From Paludibacterium sp. B53371 (GTDB taxonomy: Bacteria > Pseudomonadota > Gammaproteobacteria > Burkholderiales > Chromobacteriaceae), in contig NZ_CP069163.1 of assembly GCF_018802765.1 (NCBI RefSeq), positions 2,490,311-2,554,310 of the forward strand: a DNA stretch of 64,000 nt, in the 5' to 3' direction. The notes beneath the pieces are model-generated. The model did not search any database, was not told the origin of the DNA, and worked only from the letters and a program-made list of their open reading frames with translations. The position numbers and the translations under genes were made by a program. Positions 8,504 to 17,759 of this stretch are shown here, piece by piece; the first letter of the stretch is position 1, and every line of letters starts with the position of its first letter.

Positions 8504-10294
8504 TCACTGAGCCGGCCAGGGGCCGGTTTTTTTCATCAGGGACAAACGGCAGACATCGGGCTGCTGAGCCAGCGGAGTCACGCTCAGCGTCAGCAGTTCG
8601 TCGCGACGGAAGGCATGCACGCTGACACGCTGACCCGGCACCAGACGGGCCTGCATCTTGTCGGCATCGGTGACACGCAGACCGTCAACGGCCACGATGA
8701 CATCGCCGCCGGACAGACCGGCCGCCTGGGCGGCCCCGCCATCCCAAACCTGCTGCAGACGCACGCCCAGGGCGTCGGCCGTGGCCTTGATGCCCAGCGT
8801 CGCCCGCGGTGTTTCCGGTGCCGGCTTAGCTGCACCAAAGCCCCCCCGGTCTGAGGGCGAGGCAGCCAGATCCAGGCTGAGCGTCACGCCCTGGGTCGCC
8901 AGCAACTCGGCCAGGGGCAGATCCCGCGTCGAACGCAGTGCATGTTCGAAGAAGTCCGTCAGGTCGAGGCCGGTGGCCTCGGCAGCCAGTTTTTCCCACT
9001 CATCCTCGGCAATGCCGGCGCCATCCCGTAGCCATTTTTCCCACATGTGGCGCATGACATTGTCCAGAGACTTGGCCCCACCGGTCTTGTCGCGAATCAA
9101 CAAATCCAGTGCCAGCGCCACCAGGGCACCCTTGGTGTAATAGCTGACGATACTGTTGGGGCTGTTCTCGTCCTGGCGGTAATACTTGGTCCAGGCATCA
9201 AAGCTGGACGCTTCCAGTGTCTGCTTGGTACGACCATTGCCGCGCAGGACGCCGGTGATGGTTTCAGCCAGCAGGCCGAGATAGCGTTCGCGGTCGATCA
9301 GACCGCTGCGCAGCAGTGCCAGGTCGTCATAGTAAGAGGTGATGCCCTCGAAGGCCCACAGCAGGCGGGTGTGATTTTCCCGTGTCAGGTCATAGGGCTG
9401 GAATACGGCCGGCTTGAGTCGCTTGACGTTCCACGAGTGGAAATATTCATGGCTGATCAGACCCAGCAGGCGCAGATAGCCATCACTGACCGCCTTGACC
9501 CCGGGTTGCGGCAGATCATCGCGTTCGGCCATCAGCGCGGTAGAGCTACGGTGCTCCAGCCCCCCATAGATCTCTTTGCCGGCCAGCAGCATGAAGACAT
9601 AGCGCTCGAAGGGGGCCGGCTCGCCAAACAGACGGATATGCCATTCGCAAATTTTCTTGACATCACGCGCCAGGCGCTTCAAGTCGGCGGTAAAGTGGCC
9701 GGCGATGACAAATTCATGCGGCACGCCACAGGCCTTGAACGACACGGTCTGGAAGGTACCGATCTCGACCGGGTGATCGATCAGCTCATCGTAGTTCTCG
9801 GCCCGGTAACGGCCAAATCCGCCGCGCTTTTGCTTGTCGGCACGGGGCGTGAGACTGGTGGCGACCCGCCAGTCCTGGTAGCCCTTGCCGCGCGGGGCCT
9901 CGATGTCGACTTCACAGCGACTTTGCTCATAGCCCTCGACCGACAGGAACACGCTGGTGCCATTGAAAAAGCCGCGTTGCTGATCGAGATAAGCGCCGCG
10001 CACCGACAGATCGTAGGCATACACCTGATAGTGCAGGGTCAGCGGTCCGCTGACCGGATCGGCTTGCCAGCTGTGCTTGTCCAGCTGGTGCAGCGCCACC
10101 GCCTGCCCTTCGCTCTCGGCACGCAGTGTCACGATATGGCGCGCAAACTCGCGAATCATGTAACTGCCGGGAATCCAGGCTGGCAAATGGAACAGCTGAC
10201 CTTTTTTGGCGGGCTGACTGACGGTGAGGGAGACTTCGAACAGATGTGCTTCGGGCGACAGGAGACGAATGCGATAGAGAACGGGCACCGACAT
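8504..10294 (-). CDS. M61 family peptidase with C-terminal PDZ domain
   Basis: This is a glycyl-aminopeptidase-like M61 protein of 596 residues. The N-terminal beta domain opens VLYRIRLLSPEAHLFEV. The zinc motif HEYFHSWNVKRL is at about residues 281-285, followed by the downstream Glu in LLWAFEGITSYY. A PDZ domain covers roughly residues 490-580 (LGVRLQQVWDGGAAQAAGLS and GDVIVAVDGLRV). There is no signal peptide with ATG 10294, which is chosen because the preceding 39 codons do not resemble the family and AGGA lies about 10 bases upstream. It probably acts in peptide turnover. The promoter lies in the region shared with ccoN. Confidence 0.88.
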   Translation of the reverse strand: MSVPVLYRIRLLSPEAHLFEVSLTVSQPAKKGQLFHLPAWIPGSYMIREFARHIVTLRAESEGQAVALHQLDKHSWQADPVSGPLTLHYQVYAYDLSVRGAYLDQQRGFFNGTSVFLSVEGYEQSRCEVDIEAPRGKGYQDWRVATSLTPRADKQKRGGFGRYRAENYDELIDHPVEIGTFQTVSFKACGVPHEFVIAGHFTADLKRLARDVKKICEWHIRLFGEPAPFERYVFMLLAGKEIYGGLEHRSSTALMAERDDLPQPGVKAVSDGYLRLLGLISHEYFHSWNVKRLKPAVFQPYDLTRENHTRLLWAFEGITSYYDDLALLRSGLIDRERYLGLLAETITGVLRGNGRTKQTLEASSFDAWTKYYRQDENSPNSIVSYYTKGALVALALDLLIRDKTGGAKSLDNVMRHMWEKWLRDGAGIAEDEWEKLAAEATGLDLTDFFEHALRSTRDLPLAELLATQGVTLSLDLAASPSDRGGFGAAKPAPETPRATLGIKATADALGVRLQQVWDGGAAQAAGLSGGDVIVAVDGLRVTDADKMQARLVPGQRVSVHAFRRDELLTLSVTPLAQQPDVCRLSLMKKTGPWPAQ

Positions 10295-10366
10295 GAGAAA
10301 CCATCCTGCAATGCAAAAACGGCATTCTAACATTGCTAATGGCATTGTGCTGGGCGCCAAAAGAAA

Positions 10367-10380
10367 TTGATGCAGGTCAA
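10367..10380 (+). promoter_or_regulatory. FNR/ANR box for ccoNOQP
   Basis: TTGATgcagGTCAA matches the FNR consensus TTGAT-N4-ATCAA at nine of ten positions. Its centre (10373.5) is 41.5 bases upstream of about 10415, the position expected for the transcript start from the -10 at 10402. This is the geometry of a class II FNR-activated promoter and fits oxygen-limited induction of a cbb3 oxidase. Confidence 0.75.
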
Positions 10381-10401
10381 CTAATGTCGACACCATGACA
10401 T

Positions 10402-10407
10402 TATACT
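10402..10407 (+). promoter_or_regulatory. -10 element of the ccoN promoter
   Basis: TATACT matches five of six positions of TATAAT. No good -35 is present at the right spacing; the FNR box occupies that place, as expected for an activator-dependent promoter. Confidence 0.6.
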
Positions 10408-10554
10408 GCAAATGTTGTTGGTATTAGTTTAATAACAAAGCAAGCCTGCAAGCCGCCGGGGTCAATGAACCTTGCGATTTTCATGACCACTGAAATTCGC
10501 TGGTGTTTGGCGAATGTTAATAGAATAACGGCATAGGCATTACGGGATAAATTC

Positions 10555-10577
10555 GGTTCGCTGCTTGGCGAACCAAG
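10555..10577 (+). other. two overlapping, mutually exclusive hairpins in the ccoN leader
   Basis: GGTTCGC (10555-10561) can pair with GCGAACC (10568-10574). Alternatively CTTGG (10564-10568) pairs with CCAAG (10573-10577) around CGAA. The two stems share bases, so only one can form at a time. Confidence 0.4.
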
Positions 10578-10697
10578 GGATATGTCTCAACGAGGAATCT
10601 GCCGGACATCGGATCGCGGGTAATCCCGGTCAGATGTCTTCTGCGGCGTTGCAGTGTTTTTCACGTTCTGAGTTCGCAACCTTGGAGAAAACCATAA

Positions 10698-12122
10698 ATG
10701 GAAACGCAATCCACTTATAATTATAAGGTGGTGCGCCAGTTTGCCATCATGACCGTTGTATGGGGCATAGTCGGCATGCTGGTGGGCGTCATTATCGCGG
10801 CCCAGATGGTGTGGCCGGAGCTCAATTTCGGGCCCTGGTTCCACTTCGGTCGTCTGCGCCCCTTGCATACCAACGCGGTGATCTTTGCCTTCGGCGGCAG
10901 TGGCCTGTTCGCTACCTCGTATTATGTGGTTCAGCGCACCTGCAACGTCCGGCTGATCTCCGACAAACTGGCAGCCTTCACCTTCTGGGGATGGCAATTC
11001 GTGATTGTCTGTGCGGCCATCTCCTTCCCGCTCGGCATTACCTTCGGCAAGGAATACGCCGAACTGGAATGGCCGATCAAGATCATGATCGCCGTGATCT
11101 GGGTGGTGTACGCCATCGTGTTCTTCGGCACGCTGGCCATCCGCAAGGTCAAGCACATCTACGTCGCCAACTGGTTCTACGGCGCCTTCATCCTGGCGGT
11201 AGCCCTGCTGCACATCGTCAACAGCGCCTTCATCCCGGTGACGTTCCTGAAGTCCTACTCGGCCTACTCCGGCGCCGTCGATGCCATGGTGCAATGGTGG
11301 TATGGCCACAATGCCGTGGGCTTCTTCCTGACCGCCGCCTTCCTCGGCATGATGTACTACTTCGTCCCGAAACAGGCCGGTCGCCCGATCTACTCCTACC
11401 GTCTGTCGGTGGTGCACTTCTGGGCGCTGATCTTCACCTATATGTGGGCGGGTCCGCACCATCTGCACTACACGGCGCTGCCTGACTGGACCCAGTCGCT
11501 GGGCATGGTGTTCTCGCTGGTGCTGCTGGCACCGAGCTGGGGCGGCATGATCAACGGCATCATGACCCTGTCCGGCGCCTGGCACAAACTGCGTACCGAC
11601 CCGATCCTGAAGTTCCTCATCGTTTCGCTGTCGTTCTACGGCATGTCGACCTTCGAAGGTCCGATGATGTCGATCAAGACCGTGAACGCCCTGTCGCACT
11701 ACTCCGACTGGGGTATCGGCCACGTGCACTCCGGTGCGCTGGGCTGGGTGGGCTTCATCACGATCGGTGCCATCTACTACCTGATCCCGCGTCTGTGGAA
11801 CCGTGAAGAAATGTTCAGCATCAAGCTGATCGAAGTGCACTTCTGGATTGCCACCGTCGGCGTGGTGCTCTACATCGCCTCGATGTGGATTGCCGGTGTG
11901 ACCGAAGGTCTGATGTGGCGTGCAATCAACCCGGACGGCACCCTGACCTACGCCTTCGTGGAAGTGGTCAAGGCAGTTCACCCGTACCTGATCGTCCGGA
12001 CGCTCGGCGGCCTGTTCTATCTCGCAGGCATGCTGATCATGGGTTACAACGTGTTCCGCACCATCAATGCAGGCAAGGCTGTCGACGCCAAGATCCCGGC
12101 GCTGGCTGGCCAAGGCCACTGA
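10698..12122 (+). CDS. ccoN: cytochrome c oxidase cbb3-type, subunit I
   Basis: CcoN is the catalytic haem-copper subunit of cbb3 oxidase in the inner membrane, reducing O2 with high affinity. The 474 residues form about 12 membrane segments. Haem and copper ligands are visible as conserved His residues in [12 protein letters not shown], in [12 protein letters not shown], in the [14 protein letters not shown] pair, and in [14 protein letters not shown]. It opens a ccoNOQP operon behind an FNR-type promoter, and ccoO follows after 20 bases. The length and start fit other betaproteobacterial CcoN proteins. Confidence 0.97.
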   Translation: METQSTYNYKVVRQFAIMTVVWGIVGMLVGVIIAAQMVWPELNFGPWFHFGRLRPLHTNAVIFAFGGSGLFATSYYVVQRTCNVRLISDKLAAFTFWGWQFVIVCAAISFPLGITFGKEYAELEWPIKIMIAVIWVVYAIVFFGTLAIRKVKHIYVANWFYGAFILAVALLHIVNSAFIPVTFLKSYSAYSGAVDAMVQWWYGHNAVGFFLTAAFLGMMYYFVPKQAGRPIYSYRLSVVHFWALIFTYMWAGPHHLHYTALPDWTQSLGMVFSLVLLAPSWGGMINGIMTLSGAWHKLRTDPILKFLIVSLSFYGMSTFEGPMMSIKTVNALSHYSDWGIGHVHSGALGWVGFITIGAIYYLIPRLWNREEMFSIKLIEVHFWIATVGVVLYIASMWIAGVTEGLMWRAINPDGTLTYAFVEVVKAVHPYLIVRTLGGLFYLAGMLIMGYNVFRTINAGKAVDAKIPALAGQGH

Positions 12123-12142
12123 GCGGAAAGGCAGAATAAAAA

Positions 12143-12757
12143 ATGGATAAGATCCAGAAACTTGTCGAAGAACATGTCGGCTTCCTGATCGTGTTCACCC
12201 TGATCGTGATCAGTATTGCCGGCCTGGTGGAAATTGTTCCGCTGGCCTTCCAGAAATCCACGACCCAGCCGATCGCCGGTCTCAAGCCGTACAGCGCGCT
12301 GGAGCTGACCGGTCGTGACATCTATATCCGCGAAGGCTGCTATGTCTGCCACTCGCAGATGATCCGTCCGTTCCGCGCCGAAACCGAGCGTTACGGTCAC
12401 TACTCCGTCGCCGGCGAATCGGTGTACGACCATCCGTTCCAGTGGGGCTCCAAGCGTAACGGCCCGGATCTGGCCCGCGTTGGTGGCCGCTACTCCGACG
12501 AATGGCATCGTGTCCACCTGATGAATCCGCGTGATGTCGTGCCGGAATCGAACATGCCGGCATTCCCGTGGCTGGCCAAGAATCTGGCGGATTCGGATGA
12601 CGTTCAGGCCAAGATGCGTGCCCTGCGCATGGTCGGTGTTCCGTACACCGATCAGGACATCGCCAATGCCAAGTCGGAAGTCGAGGGCAAGTCCGAAATG
12701 GATGCGCTGATCGCCTACCTGCAAAGCCTCGGCCTTGCACTGAAGAACGTGCGTTAA
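12143..12757 (+). CDS. ccoO: cytochrome c oxidase cbb3-type, subunit II (monohaem)
   Basis: CcoO is a membrane-anchored monohaem cytochrome c that passes electrons toward CcoN. It has one N-terminal membrane helix ([20 protein letters not shown]) and a periplasmic domain with the haem site CYVCHS near residue 69. The axial Met probably lies in [10 protein letters not shown], a motif conserved in CcoO. The 204-residue length is normal. It lies between ccoN and ccoQ with short gaps, consistent with one transcript. Confidence 0.96.
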   Translation: MDKIQKLVEEHVGFLIVFTLIVISIAGLVEIVPLAFQKSTTQPIAGLKPYSALELTGRDIYIREGCYVCHSQMIRPFRAETERYGHYSVAGESVYDHPFQWGSKRNGPDLARVGGRYSDEWHRVHLMNPRDVVPESNMPAFPWLAKNLADSDDVQAKMRALRMVGVPYTDQDIANAKSEVEGKSEMDALIAYLQSLGLALKNVR

Positions 12758-12760
12758 GCC

Positions 12761-12949
12761 ATGGACTGGACCAATTTTGCCCGTGAGCTGTTTACCGTTT
12801 TCTGCTTTGCATCGTTTCTGGTGTTTGCCTGGGTGGCTTACAGCAAGCGCTCGAAGAAACGCTACAACGACGTTGCGAAGATGATCATCGACGACGATGA
12901 CACGCCGCGAGATAACGGTGAACAACAATCCGGCAATGGAGCGAGATGA
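12761..12949 (+). CDS. ccoQ: cbb3 oxidase assembly/stability subunit CcoQ (FixQ)
   Basis: This is a 62-residue single-pass membrane protein (FCFASFLVFAWVAYS) with a basic stretch KRSKKRYND after the helix, typical of CcoQ/FixQ. CcoQ stabilises the interaction of CcoP with the CcoNO core. It starts three bases after the ccoO stop, and its own stop overlaps the first possible ATG of ccoP. Confidence 0.9.
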   Translation: MDWTNFARELFTVFCFASFLVFAWVAYSKRSKKRYNDVAKMIIDDDDTPRDNGEQQSGNGAR

Positions 12950-13875
12950 TGAGTGATTTTGTCAGCGGTTTTTGGGGGATCTACATCACGGTAATCGTGA
13001 TCGTCGGCTTTATCGGCATGGCCGCGCTGTTGATTACCCAGTCGAAAACAACGGTCAAGCCGGGTGAGCAGGCCGAAACCATGGGCCATGTGTGGGACGG
13101 GGACCTGCAGGAGTACAACAATCCCCTGCCGCGCTGGTGGATGATGCTGTTTTATCTGACCCTGGCCTTCGGCGCCGTGTACCTGGTGCTGTACCCCGGT
13201 CTCGGCACGTTCAAGGGCTTGCGCAACTGGACGTCGGTCGGTCAGTACAATGAAGAGCGTGCCCAGGCCGAAGCCAAGTACCTGCCGATGTACAACAAGT
13301 ACCTGTCGATGGACCTGAAGGCTGTCGCCGCCGATCCGCAGGCACATGAAATGGGGCAGCGTCTGTTCCAGACCTATTGCATCCAGTGCCATGGCTCGGA
13401 TGCCCGCGGTGCCAAGGGCTTCCCGAACCTGGTTCACCACGACTGGCAGTATGGCGGGGATCCGCAAACCATCAAGACCACCATCCTCGGTGGCCGTCAT
13501 GGCCAGATGCCGGCCTGGGGTTCGGTACTGGGTGAAGAGAAGGTCAAGGATGTGGCCAACTACGTGCTGTCCATCGCCGGCAAGAAGCATGATGCCGACC
13601 GTGCCGCCCGTGGCGAGTCGACCTTCAAGACCATCTGCGCCACCTGCCACGGACCGGATGGCCATGGCAACCAGCAGCTTGGTGCGCCGAACCTGACGCA
13701 CCCGAGTGGTGTATGGCTGTATGGTGGTACCGAGAAGACCATCATCGAAACCATCACCAACGGCCGCAACAACCAGATGCCGGCCTGGAAGGACTTCCTG
13801 GGTGAAGGCAAGGTGCACCTGCTGGCCGCCTATGTCTGGGGTCTGTCCAATCTGCCGCAACAACCGGCTCAGTAA
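12946..13875 (+). CDS. ccoP: cytochrome c oxidase cbb3-type, subunit III (dihaem)
   Basis: CcoP is the dihaem cytochrome c that receives electrons from soluble donors. An N-terminal membrane segment precedes the CcoP N-domain motif VWDGDLQEYNNPLPRWW and a second helix. Two cytochrome c domains follow, with haem sites CIQCHG and CATCHG and distal Met in GQMPAWG and NQMPAWK. Two adjacent ATG codons are available (12946 and 12949). GGAG at 12938-12941 is better spaced for the second, so the true product may be 308 residues. A hairpin follows the stop. Confidence 0.96.
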   Translation: MMSDFVSGFWGIYITVIVIVGFIGMAALLITQSKTTVKPGEQAETMGHVWDGDLQEYNNPLPRWWMMLFYLTLAFGAVYLVLYPGLGTFKGLRNWTSVGQYNEERAQAEAKYLPMYNKYLSMDLKAVAADPQAHEMGQRLFQTYCIQCHGSDARGAKGFPNLVHHDWQYGGDPQTIKTTILGGRHGQMPAWGSVLGEEKVKDVANYVLSIAGKKHDADRAARGESTFKTICATCHGPDGHGNQQLGAPNLTHPSGVWLYGGTEKTIIETITNGRNNQMPAWKDFLGEGKVHLLAAYVWGLSNLPQQPAQ

Positions 13876-13888
13876 TTCCGGTTGATCG

Positions 13889-13914
13889 CCACAGCCCGCG
13901 CAAGCGGGCTGTGG
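13889..13914 (+). terminator. hairpin after ccoP
   Basis: CCACAGCCCGC (13889-13899) pairs perfectly with GCGGGCTGTGG (13904-13914) around a GCAA tetraloop. The downstream T tract is weak (CGTTTC), so it may work as a partial terminator or as an mRNA 3' stabiliser. Confidence 0.65.
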
Positions 13915-13930
13915 CGTTTCAACATAACAA

Positions 13931-14003
13931 ATCATTCTAAGGTTATAACCTTAGAACCATAAGAATGATGTAAAATTCATAAAAGTGAACTTTAGATCAT
14001 TCT
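13931..14003 (+). promoter_or_regulatory. palindromic control region upstream of ccoG
   Basis: A 22-bp perfect palindrome (arms TTCTAAGGTTA and TAACCTTAGAA, 13935-13956) sits between ccoP and ccoG. The octamer ATCATTCT occurs at 13931-13938, inverted at 13962-13969, and again at 13996-14003. A possible extended -10 (TG then TAAAAT, 13971-13976) follows the palindrome, which would then cover the -35 area. This suggests that ccoG has its own regulated promoter. The regulator is unknown. Confidence 0.6.
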
Positions 14004-14019
14004 CCTAGGGGAAACGACC

Positions 14020-15447
14020 ATGTCGGATTCACTGAAGGACATCAAGGCCAAGGTGGAAAGCCCGAAAGAGCAATCCATTTCGTTGTACGAAAAATCTCGC
14101 AAGCTCTACCCGCGCGACGTGCGCGGGATCTTCGCCAAATGGCGCCTGCTGTTCCTGTTCGGCACCCAATTGTTCTACCTCGGCATGCCCTGGGTCACCT
14201 GGAACGGACGCCAGGCATTGCTGTTCGATCTGGTCAACCGCAAGTTCTACCTGTTCGGCCTGACCATCTGGCCGCAGGACTTCGTCTATCTGTCCGCCCT
14301 GCTGATGTGCTGTGCCTTCGGCCTGTTCCTGTGGACCACCATCGCCGGACGTCTGTGGTGTGGCTACGCCTGTCCGCAAACCGTCTACACCGAGGTCATG
14401 CTGTGGATCGAACGCCTGGTGGAAGGCGACCACATCAAGCGGCAAAAGCTGGACAAGCAGGCCATGAACGGACGCAAGTTCGTCACCAAGACCATCAAGC
14501 ACGGCATCATGATCGTGTTCTCGCTGTGGACCGGCTTTACTCTGGTCGGCTACTACACGCCAATCCGCGATCTGGTGGCGGCCGCCCCGACCTTCAACTA
14601 CGGTCCCTGGGAAACCTTCTGGATCTTCTTCTACGCCGGCTTTACCTATCTGTTTGCCGCCCATATGCGCGAGCAGGTCTGTAAGTACATGTGTCCCTAC
14701 GCCCGCTTCCAGAGTGTGATGTTCGACCGCGACACGCTGATCATTTCTTACGACGAAGCCCGCGGCGAACCACGCGGAGCACGCAAGAAAGGGATCGACC
14801 CGAAGGATGCCGGACTGGGCAGTTGCATCAACTGCGGTATCTGTGTCCAGGTCTGCCCGGTGGGCATCGACATCCGTGACGGTCTGCAATATGAATGCAT
14901 CGGCTGTGCCGCCTGTATTGATGCCTGTGACGAAGTCATGGACAAAATGGGCTACCCGCGCGGCCTGATCAGCTACACCACCGAAAATGTGCAGGAAGGC
15001 AAGTTCACGCGGGACCAGATCAAGCAGCGCATCCTGCGACCGCGCGTCATCATGTATTCGCTGGTTTTGCTGGTGGTCATCACCACGGCGGCGACGGCAT
15101 TCTTCCTGCGCCTGCCCTTCAAGGTAGACATCATCCGCGACCGCGCTTCTCTGGTACGGGAAACCGATGATGGCTGGCTGGAAAACAGCTACAGCATCCG
15201 CATCATGAACGTCACCGACCAGCCGCAGCGCTTCACGCTGACCGTTGACGGCATGCCGGATCTGCGACTGCAGGCCGATGAGAAGGAAATACTGGTTCGC
15301 CCGGGCGATAACCGCTTGGTCGGTGTGCGTGTTCAGGCACAGCCGGAAGTAGCCACCAAGGGTAGCCACGAAATTCACTTCACCATCAGTCGGGCGGATG
15401 ATCCGTCGCTGAAGACCCGGGAAAAATCGAGCTTCATCGGCGAGTAA
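14020..15447 (+). CDS. ccoG: cbb3 oxidase accessory protein CcoG (FixG/RdxA)
   Basis: CcoG is a membrane iron-sulfur protein implicated in reducing copper for cbb3 oxidase assembly. The 475 residues show several membrane helices. CGYACPQTVYTEVMLW is the polyferredoxin signature of the family. A ferredoxin domain near residues 267-305 carries CINCGICVQVCP and CIGCAACIDACDE. A C-terminal IG-like periplasmic domain follows the last helix (VIMYSLVLLVVITTAATAFF). It is next to ccoNOQP but separated by a hairpin and its own control region. The ccoH, ccoI and ccoS genes are not in this window. Confidence 0.95.
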   Translation: MSDSLKDIKAKVESPKEQSISLYEKSRKLYPRDVRGIFAKWRLLFLFGTQLFYLGMPWVTWNGRQALLFDLVNRKFYLFGLTIWPQDFVYLSALLMCCAFGLFLWTTIAGRLWCGYACPQTVYTEVMLWIERLVEGDHIKRQKLDKQAMNGRKFVTKTIKHGIMIVFSLWTGFTLVGYYTPIRDLVAAAPTFNYGPWETFWIFFYAGFTYLFAAHMREQVCKYMCPYARFQSVMFDRDTLIISYDEARGEPRGARKKGIDPKDAGLGSCINCGICVQVCPVGIDIRDGLQYECIGCAACIDACDEVMDKMGYPRGLISYTTENVQEGKFTRDQIKQRILRPRVIMYSLVLLVVITTAATAFFLRLPFKVDIIRDRASLVRETDDGWLENSYSIRIMNVTDQPQRFTLTVDGMPDLRLQADEKEILVRPGDNRLVGVRVQAQPEVATKGSHEIHFTISRADDPSLKTREKSSFIGE

Positions 15448-15466
15448 GCCGATTCCCGGTCCACAC

Positions 15467-15490
15467 AACGCCGTCGTCAGCGACGGCGTT
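15467..15490 (+). terminator. hairpin after ccoG
   Basis: AACGCCGTCG and CGACGGCGTT form a perfect 10-bp stem around TCAG, 19 bases after the ccoG stop. There is almost no T tract, so termination efficiency is uncertain. Confidence 0.55.
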
Positions 15491-15552
15491 ATTGCATCCG
15501 CGCGGCAAATGACGTCCAATGCCGCTTTCGTTTGCCAAACAGGAGAAACACC

Positions 15553-15960
15553 ATGTTGTCCGTCAAACCACTGTTGACCGCCCTGTCCTGCGCCCTGTTG
15601 CTCGCTGCCTGCGCCAGCACGCCCTACCAGCCGGCCAGCCTGAACGGCAACATTCAGTTGCCGGCCAGCCTGATGACAGCCAAAGAGCTCATGGTGCGGC
15701 AACGCCTACTGGATGTCAGCGGCAGCGGGGGTGCCGCCAGCGTGCTGAGCGAGCAGTTTATCAACCGCCCGCAGAAAAACCCGCTGGTCTATGCCCTGCC
15801 CTATGACCGCCAGGCTATCCACAGCGGGGGTCATTACGAAATTGATACTCAGGTCTATGCCGGCGGTGAGCTGCGTGCGCATGCCACCCAGGCACTGACG
15901 GCAGGCAGCGATGGCCTGCCGGCCACCGCAGATGTCCAGGCACAGCCTGTGGGCCAATAA
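15553..15960 (+). CDS. YbaY/YscW-like lipoprotein
   Basis: This is a 135-residue predicted lipoprotein. The signal peptide ends in the lipobox LLAACAS, with the acylated Cys near residue 19. The mature part (LPASLMTAKELMVRQRLLDV to YEIDTQVYAGGELR) resembles the YbaY/YscW beta-sandwich family, which includes an outer-membrane lipoprotein of unknown role (YbaY) and type III secretion pilotins. No secretion genes are adjacent, so the YbaY-like reading is preferred. ATG 15553 is chosen because AGGAGA lies eight bases upstream and it directly precedes the signal peptide. Confidence 0.75.
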   Translation: MLSVKPLLTALSCALLLAACASTPYQPASLNGNIQLPASLMTAKELMVRQRLLDVSGSGGAASVLSEQFINRPQKNPLVYALPYDRQAIHSGGHYEIDTQVYAGGELRAHATQALTAGSDGLPATADVQAQPVGQ

Positions 15961-16061
15961 AGCAGAACCTGTACAACCGGCATTGACAGAAGAATATCTA
16001 TAATCAAGGAACAAACATCTGGCCGGCGCGGCACGACCGGCCGGCGCAAGGGGGGAATCAC

Positions 16062-17726
16062 ATGAAACGCCAGTTTTCGCTGACCCAGCAACTGACGGCC
16101 ACGCTGGCCCTGGGCTTTTTTGCCCTGCTGCTGGTCGGACTCATCGGCATGCTCAAGTTGTCGCAATCGCAGGACCGCTTTGACTACAGCATGAAATATG
16201 TCATCCCGGCCATCCAGCAGATGAGCGACCTGGCCGCCGCCTCGGATCAGTTGCGCATCAACGCGCTGCTGCTACCGATCGCCACCCCGGCAGCCCGCCC
16301 GGACATCGAGAAAAAAATGGCCGACATCGATGCCTCCATGGACAAGACCATGTCGCAGTACGTCTCGAGCTATACCGATGAGGACGTGCGAGCCATCGGT
16401 CAGGCCAAGGTCGATTATTACTCGGCACAGGACCCGACCCTGTTCAAAGAGGATGTGGCCGCGCTCAAAGCCTGGCGTGCCGAGCGCGATATCTTCGTCA
16501 AGGCGGTACATGCCAATGACCAGGCCGCCATGCAGGCCAGCTACACCGGCTTTGCCCAGGCCAGCGACAATCTGACCAAGGCCTTCGCCAGCCACCTCAA
16601 GATGAATTACGACCTCGGTGTGGACGTGTCGGATGCCAACAAGGCCAACTATGAGCTGGCACGCAATTTCATGCTCGGCCTGATCGTTATCTCCGGCGCC
16701 CTGTCGGCCCTGTTCGGCATTCGTATGGTGCGCAATATGCGCAGCAGCCTGCTGGCACTGAAGGACACCATGAAAAATGTCCGGGAAAGTCTGAACCTGA
16801 CCCAGCGAGCACCGGTTCTGCGCCGGGACGAAATCGGCGAAACATCGGCCAACTTCAACGAGCTGCTGGAGCGGCTGCAGGACAATCTGCGCACCATCCT
16901 GCAGGGGGCGGACCGCGTGGCGCTGCTGGCCAACTCGGTGACACAGGCCTCCAATAAAGTCTCGCAGAGTGCCAATGTGCAGAGCGAGGCCTCCTCGGCC
17001 ATGGCAGCCTCCATCGAGCAGATGACCGTCAGCATCACCCATGTGGCTGATCGTGCCAGCGATACCCGTGACGGCGCGCAAAACGCCGGAGAGAAGGCCA
17101 AGCAGGGGGCGGCTTCGATCAGTGAAACCATCAGCGATATCCACAATATCGCCGACGTGGTGGAGGAGGCGGCAGAGAGCATCCGCAAGCTGGACGAAGA
17201 AAGCACCCAGGTGGCCAACGTCATCCAGATCATCCGTGACATCGCCGACCAGACCAATCTGCTGGCGCTCAATGCCGCCATCGAGGCAGCCCGTGCCGGC
17301 GAACAGGGACGCGGTTTTGCCGTGGTCGCCGACGAAGTGCGCAAGCTGGCGGAGCGCACGGCGCAATCGACGCTGGAAATTGGCGCCACCATCACCAAGA
17401 TGCGTGATTACGCCCACAGCGCCACCAATCAGATGTCAAATGTGGAGAACCTGGTCCAGACCGGTGAGCAACGTGCCGACCTGGCCGACAAGTCGATCCG
17501 CGAAATCGGCGAGGCCACGCGCCTGGCCTCCGAGCAGGTCGGTGAAATCAGTCAGGCCATCAGCGAACAAGGTGCGGCCAGCCAGACCATCGCTGCCCGG
17601 GTGGAGCAAGTGGCCGGCATGGCCGTGGAAGCCAGCCAGGCATCGGAGGAAACCGCCCGACTGTCCGATGAACTCGACGAGCTGGCCAAGGAGCAAATTC
17701 GCATTCTGAAGAGTTACACCCTCTGA
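16062..17726 (+). CDS. methyl-accepting chemotaxis protein
   Basis: This is a 554-residue chemoreceptor. It has a first membrane helix near residues 13-30 and a four-helix-bundle type periplasmic domain of about 165 residues. A second helix ([18 protein letters not shown], near 203-220) is followed by HAMP and a cytoplasmic signalling domain. The hairpin tip is recognisable in [20 protein letters not shown] followed by [18 protein letters not shown], the CheA/CheW contact region. It has no C-terminal CheR-tethering pentapeptide. The ligand is unknown, and no other chemotaxis genes are nearby. A TATAAT hexamer at 15999-16004 lacks a properly spaced -35. Confidence 0.93.
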   Translation: MKRQFSLTQQLTATLALGFFALLLVGLIGMLKLSQSQDRFDYSMKYVIPAIQQMSDLAAASDQLRINALLLPIATPAARPDIEKKMADIDASMDKTMSQYVSSYTDEDVRAIGQAKVDYYSAQDPTLFKEDVAALKAWRAERDIFVKAVHANDQAAMQASYTGFAQASDNLTKAFASHLKMNYDLGVDVSDANKANYELARNFMLGLIVISGALSALFGIRMVRNMRSSLLALKDTMKNVRESLNLTQRAPVLRRDEIGETSANFNELLERLQDNLRTILQGADRVALLANSVTQASNKVSQSANVQSEASSAMAASIEQMTVSITHVADRASDTRDGAQNAGEKAKQGAASISETISDIHNIADVVEEAAESIRKLDEESTQVANVIQIIRDIADQTNLLALNAAIEAARAGEQGRGFAVVADEVRKLAERTAQSTLEIGATITKMRDYAHSATNQMSNVENLVQTGEQRADLADKSIREIGEATRLASEQVGEISQAISEQGAASQTIAARVEQVAGMAVEASQASEETARLSDELDELAKEQIRILKSYTL

Positions 17727-17759
17727 CCGCGCTTCTTCGGGGTTGCCCGGGTACACCGC

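Larger units (their letters stand above)
10295..10697. other. intergenic region between the M61 peptidase and ccoN
   Basis: These 403 bases carry no credible gene. They hold the divergent promoters of the M61 gene (minus) and the cbb3 oxidase operon (plus). The visible parts are an FNR-type box, a matching -10 and two mutually exclusive small hairpins in a leader of about 280 nt before ccoN. Base composition is clearly more AT-rich than the flanking genes. Confidence 0.7.

Noticed and set aside
8512-8533. CCGGCC-AGG-GGCCGG followed by seven T on the plus strand
   Set aside because: It lies in the last codons of the minus-strand M61 gene, and no plus-strand gene ends there; the T run encodes the Lys-Lys-Thr of that protein.
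15983-16004. TTGACA and TATAAT upstream of the chemoreceptor gene
   Set aside because: The two hexamers are only 10 bases apart, too close for a sigma-70 promoter.
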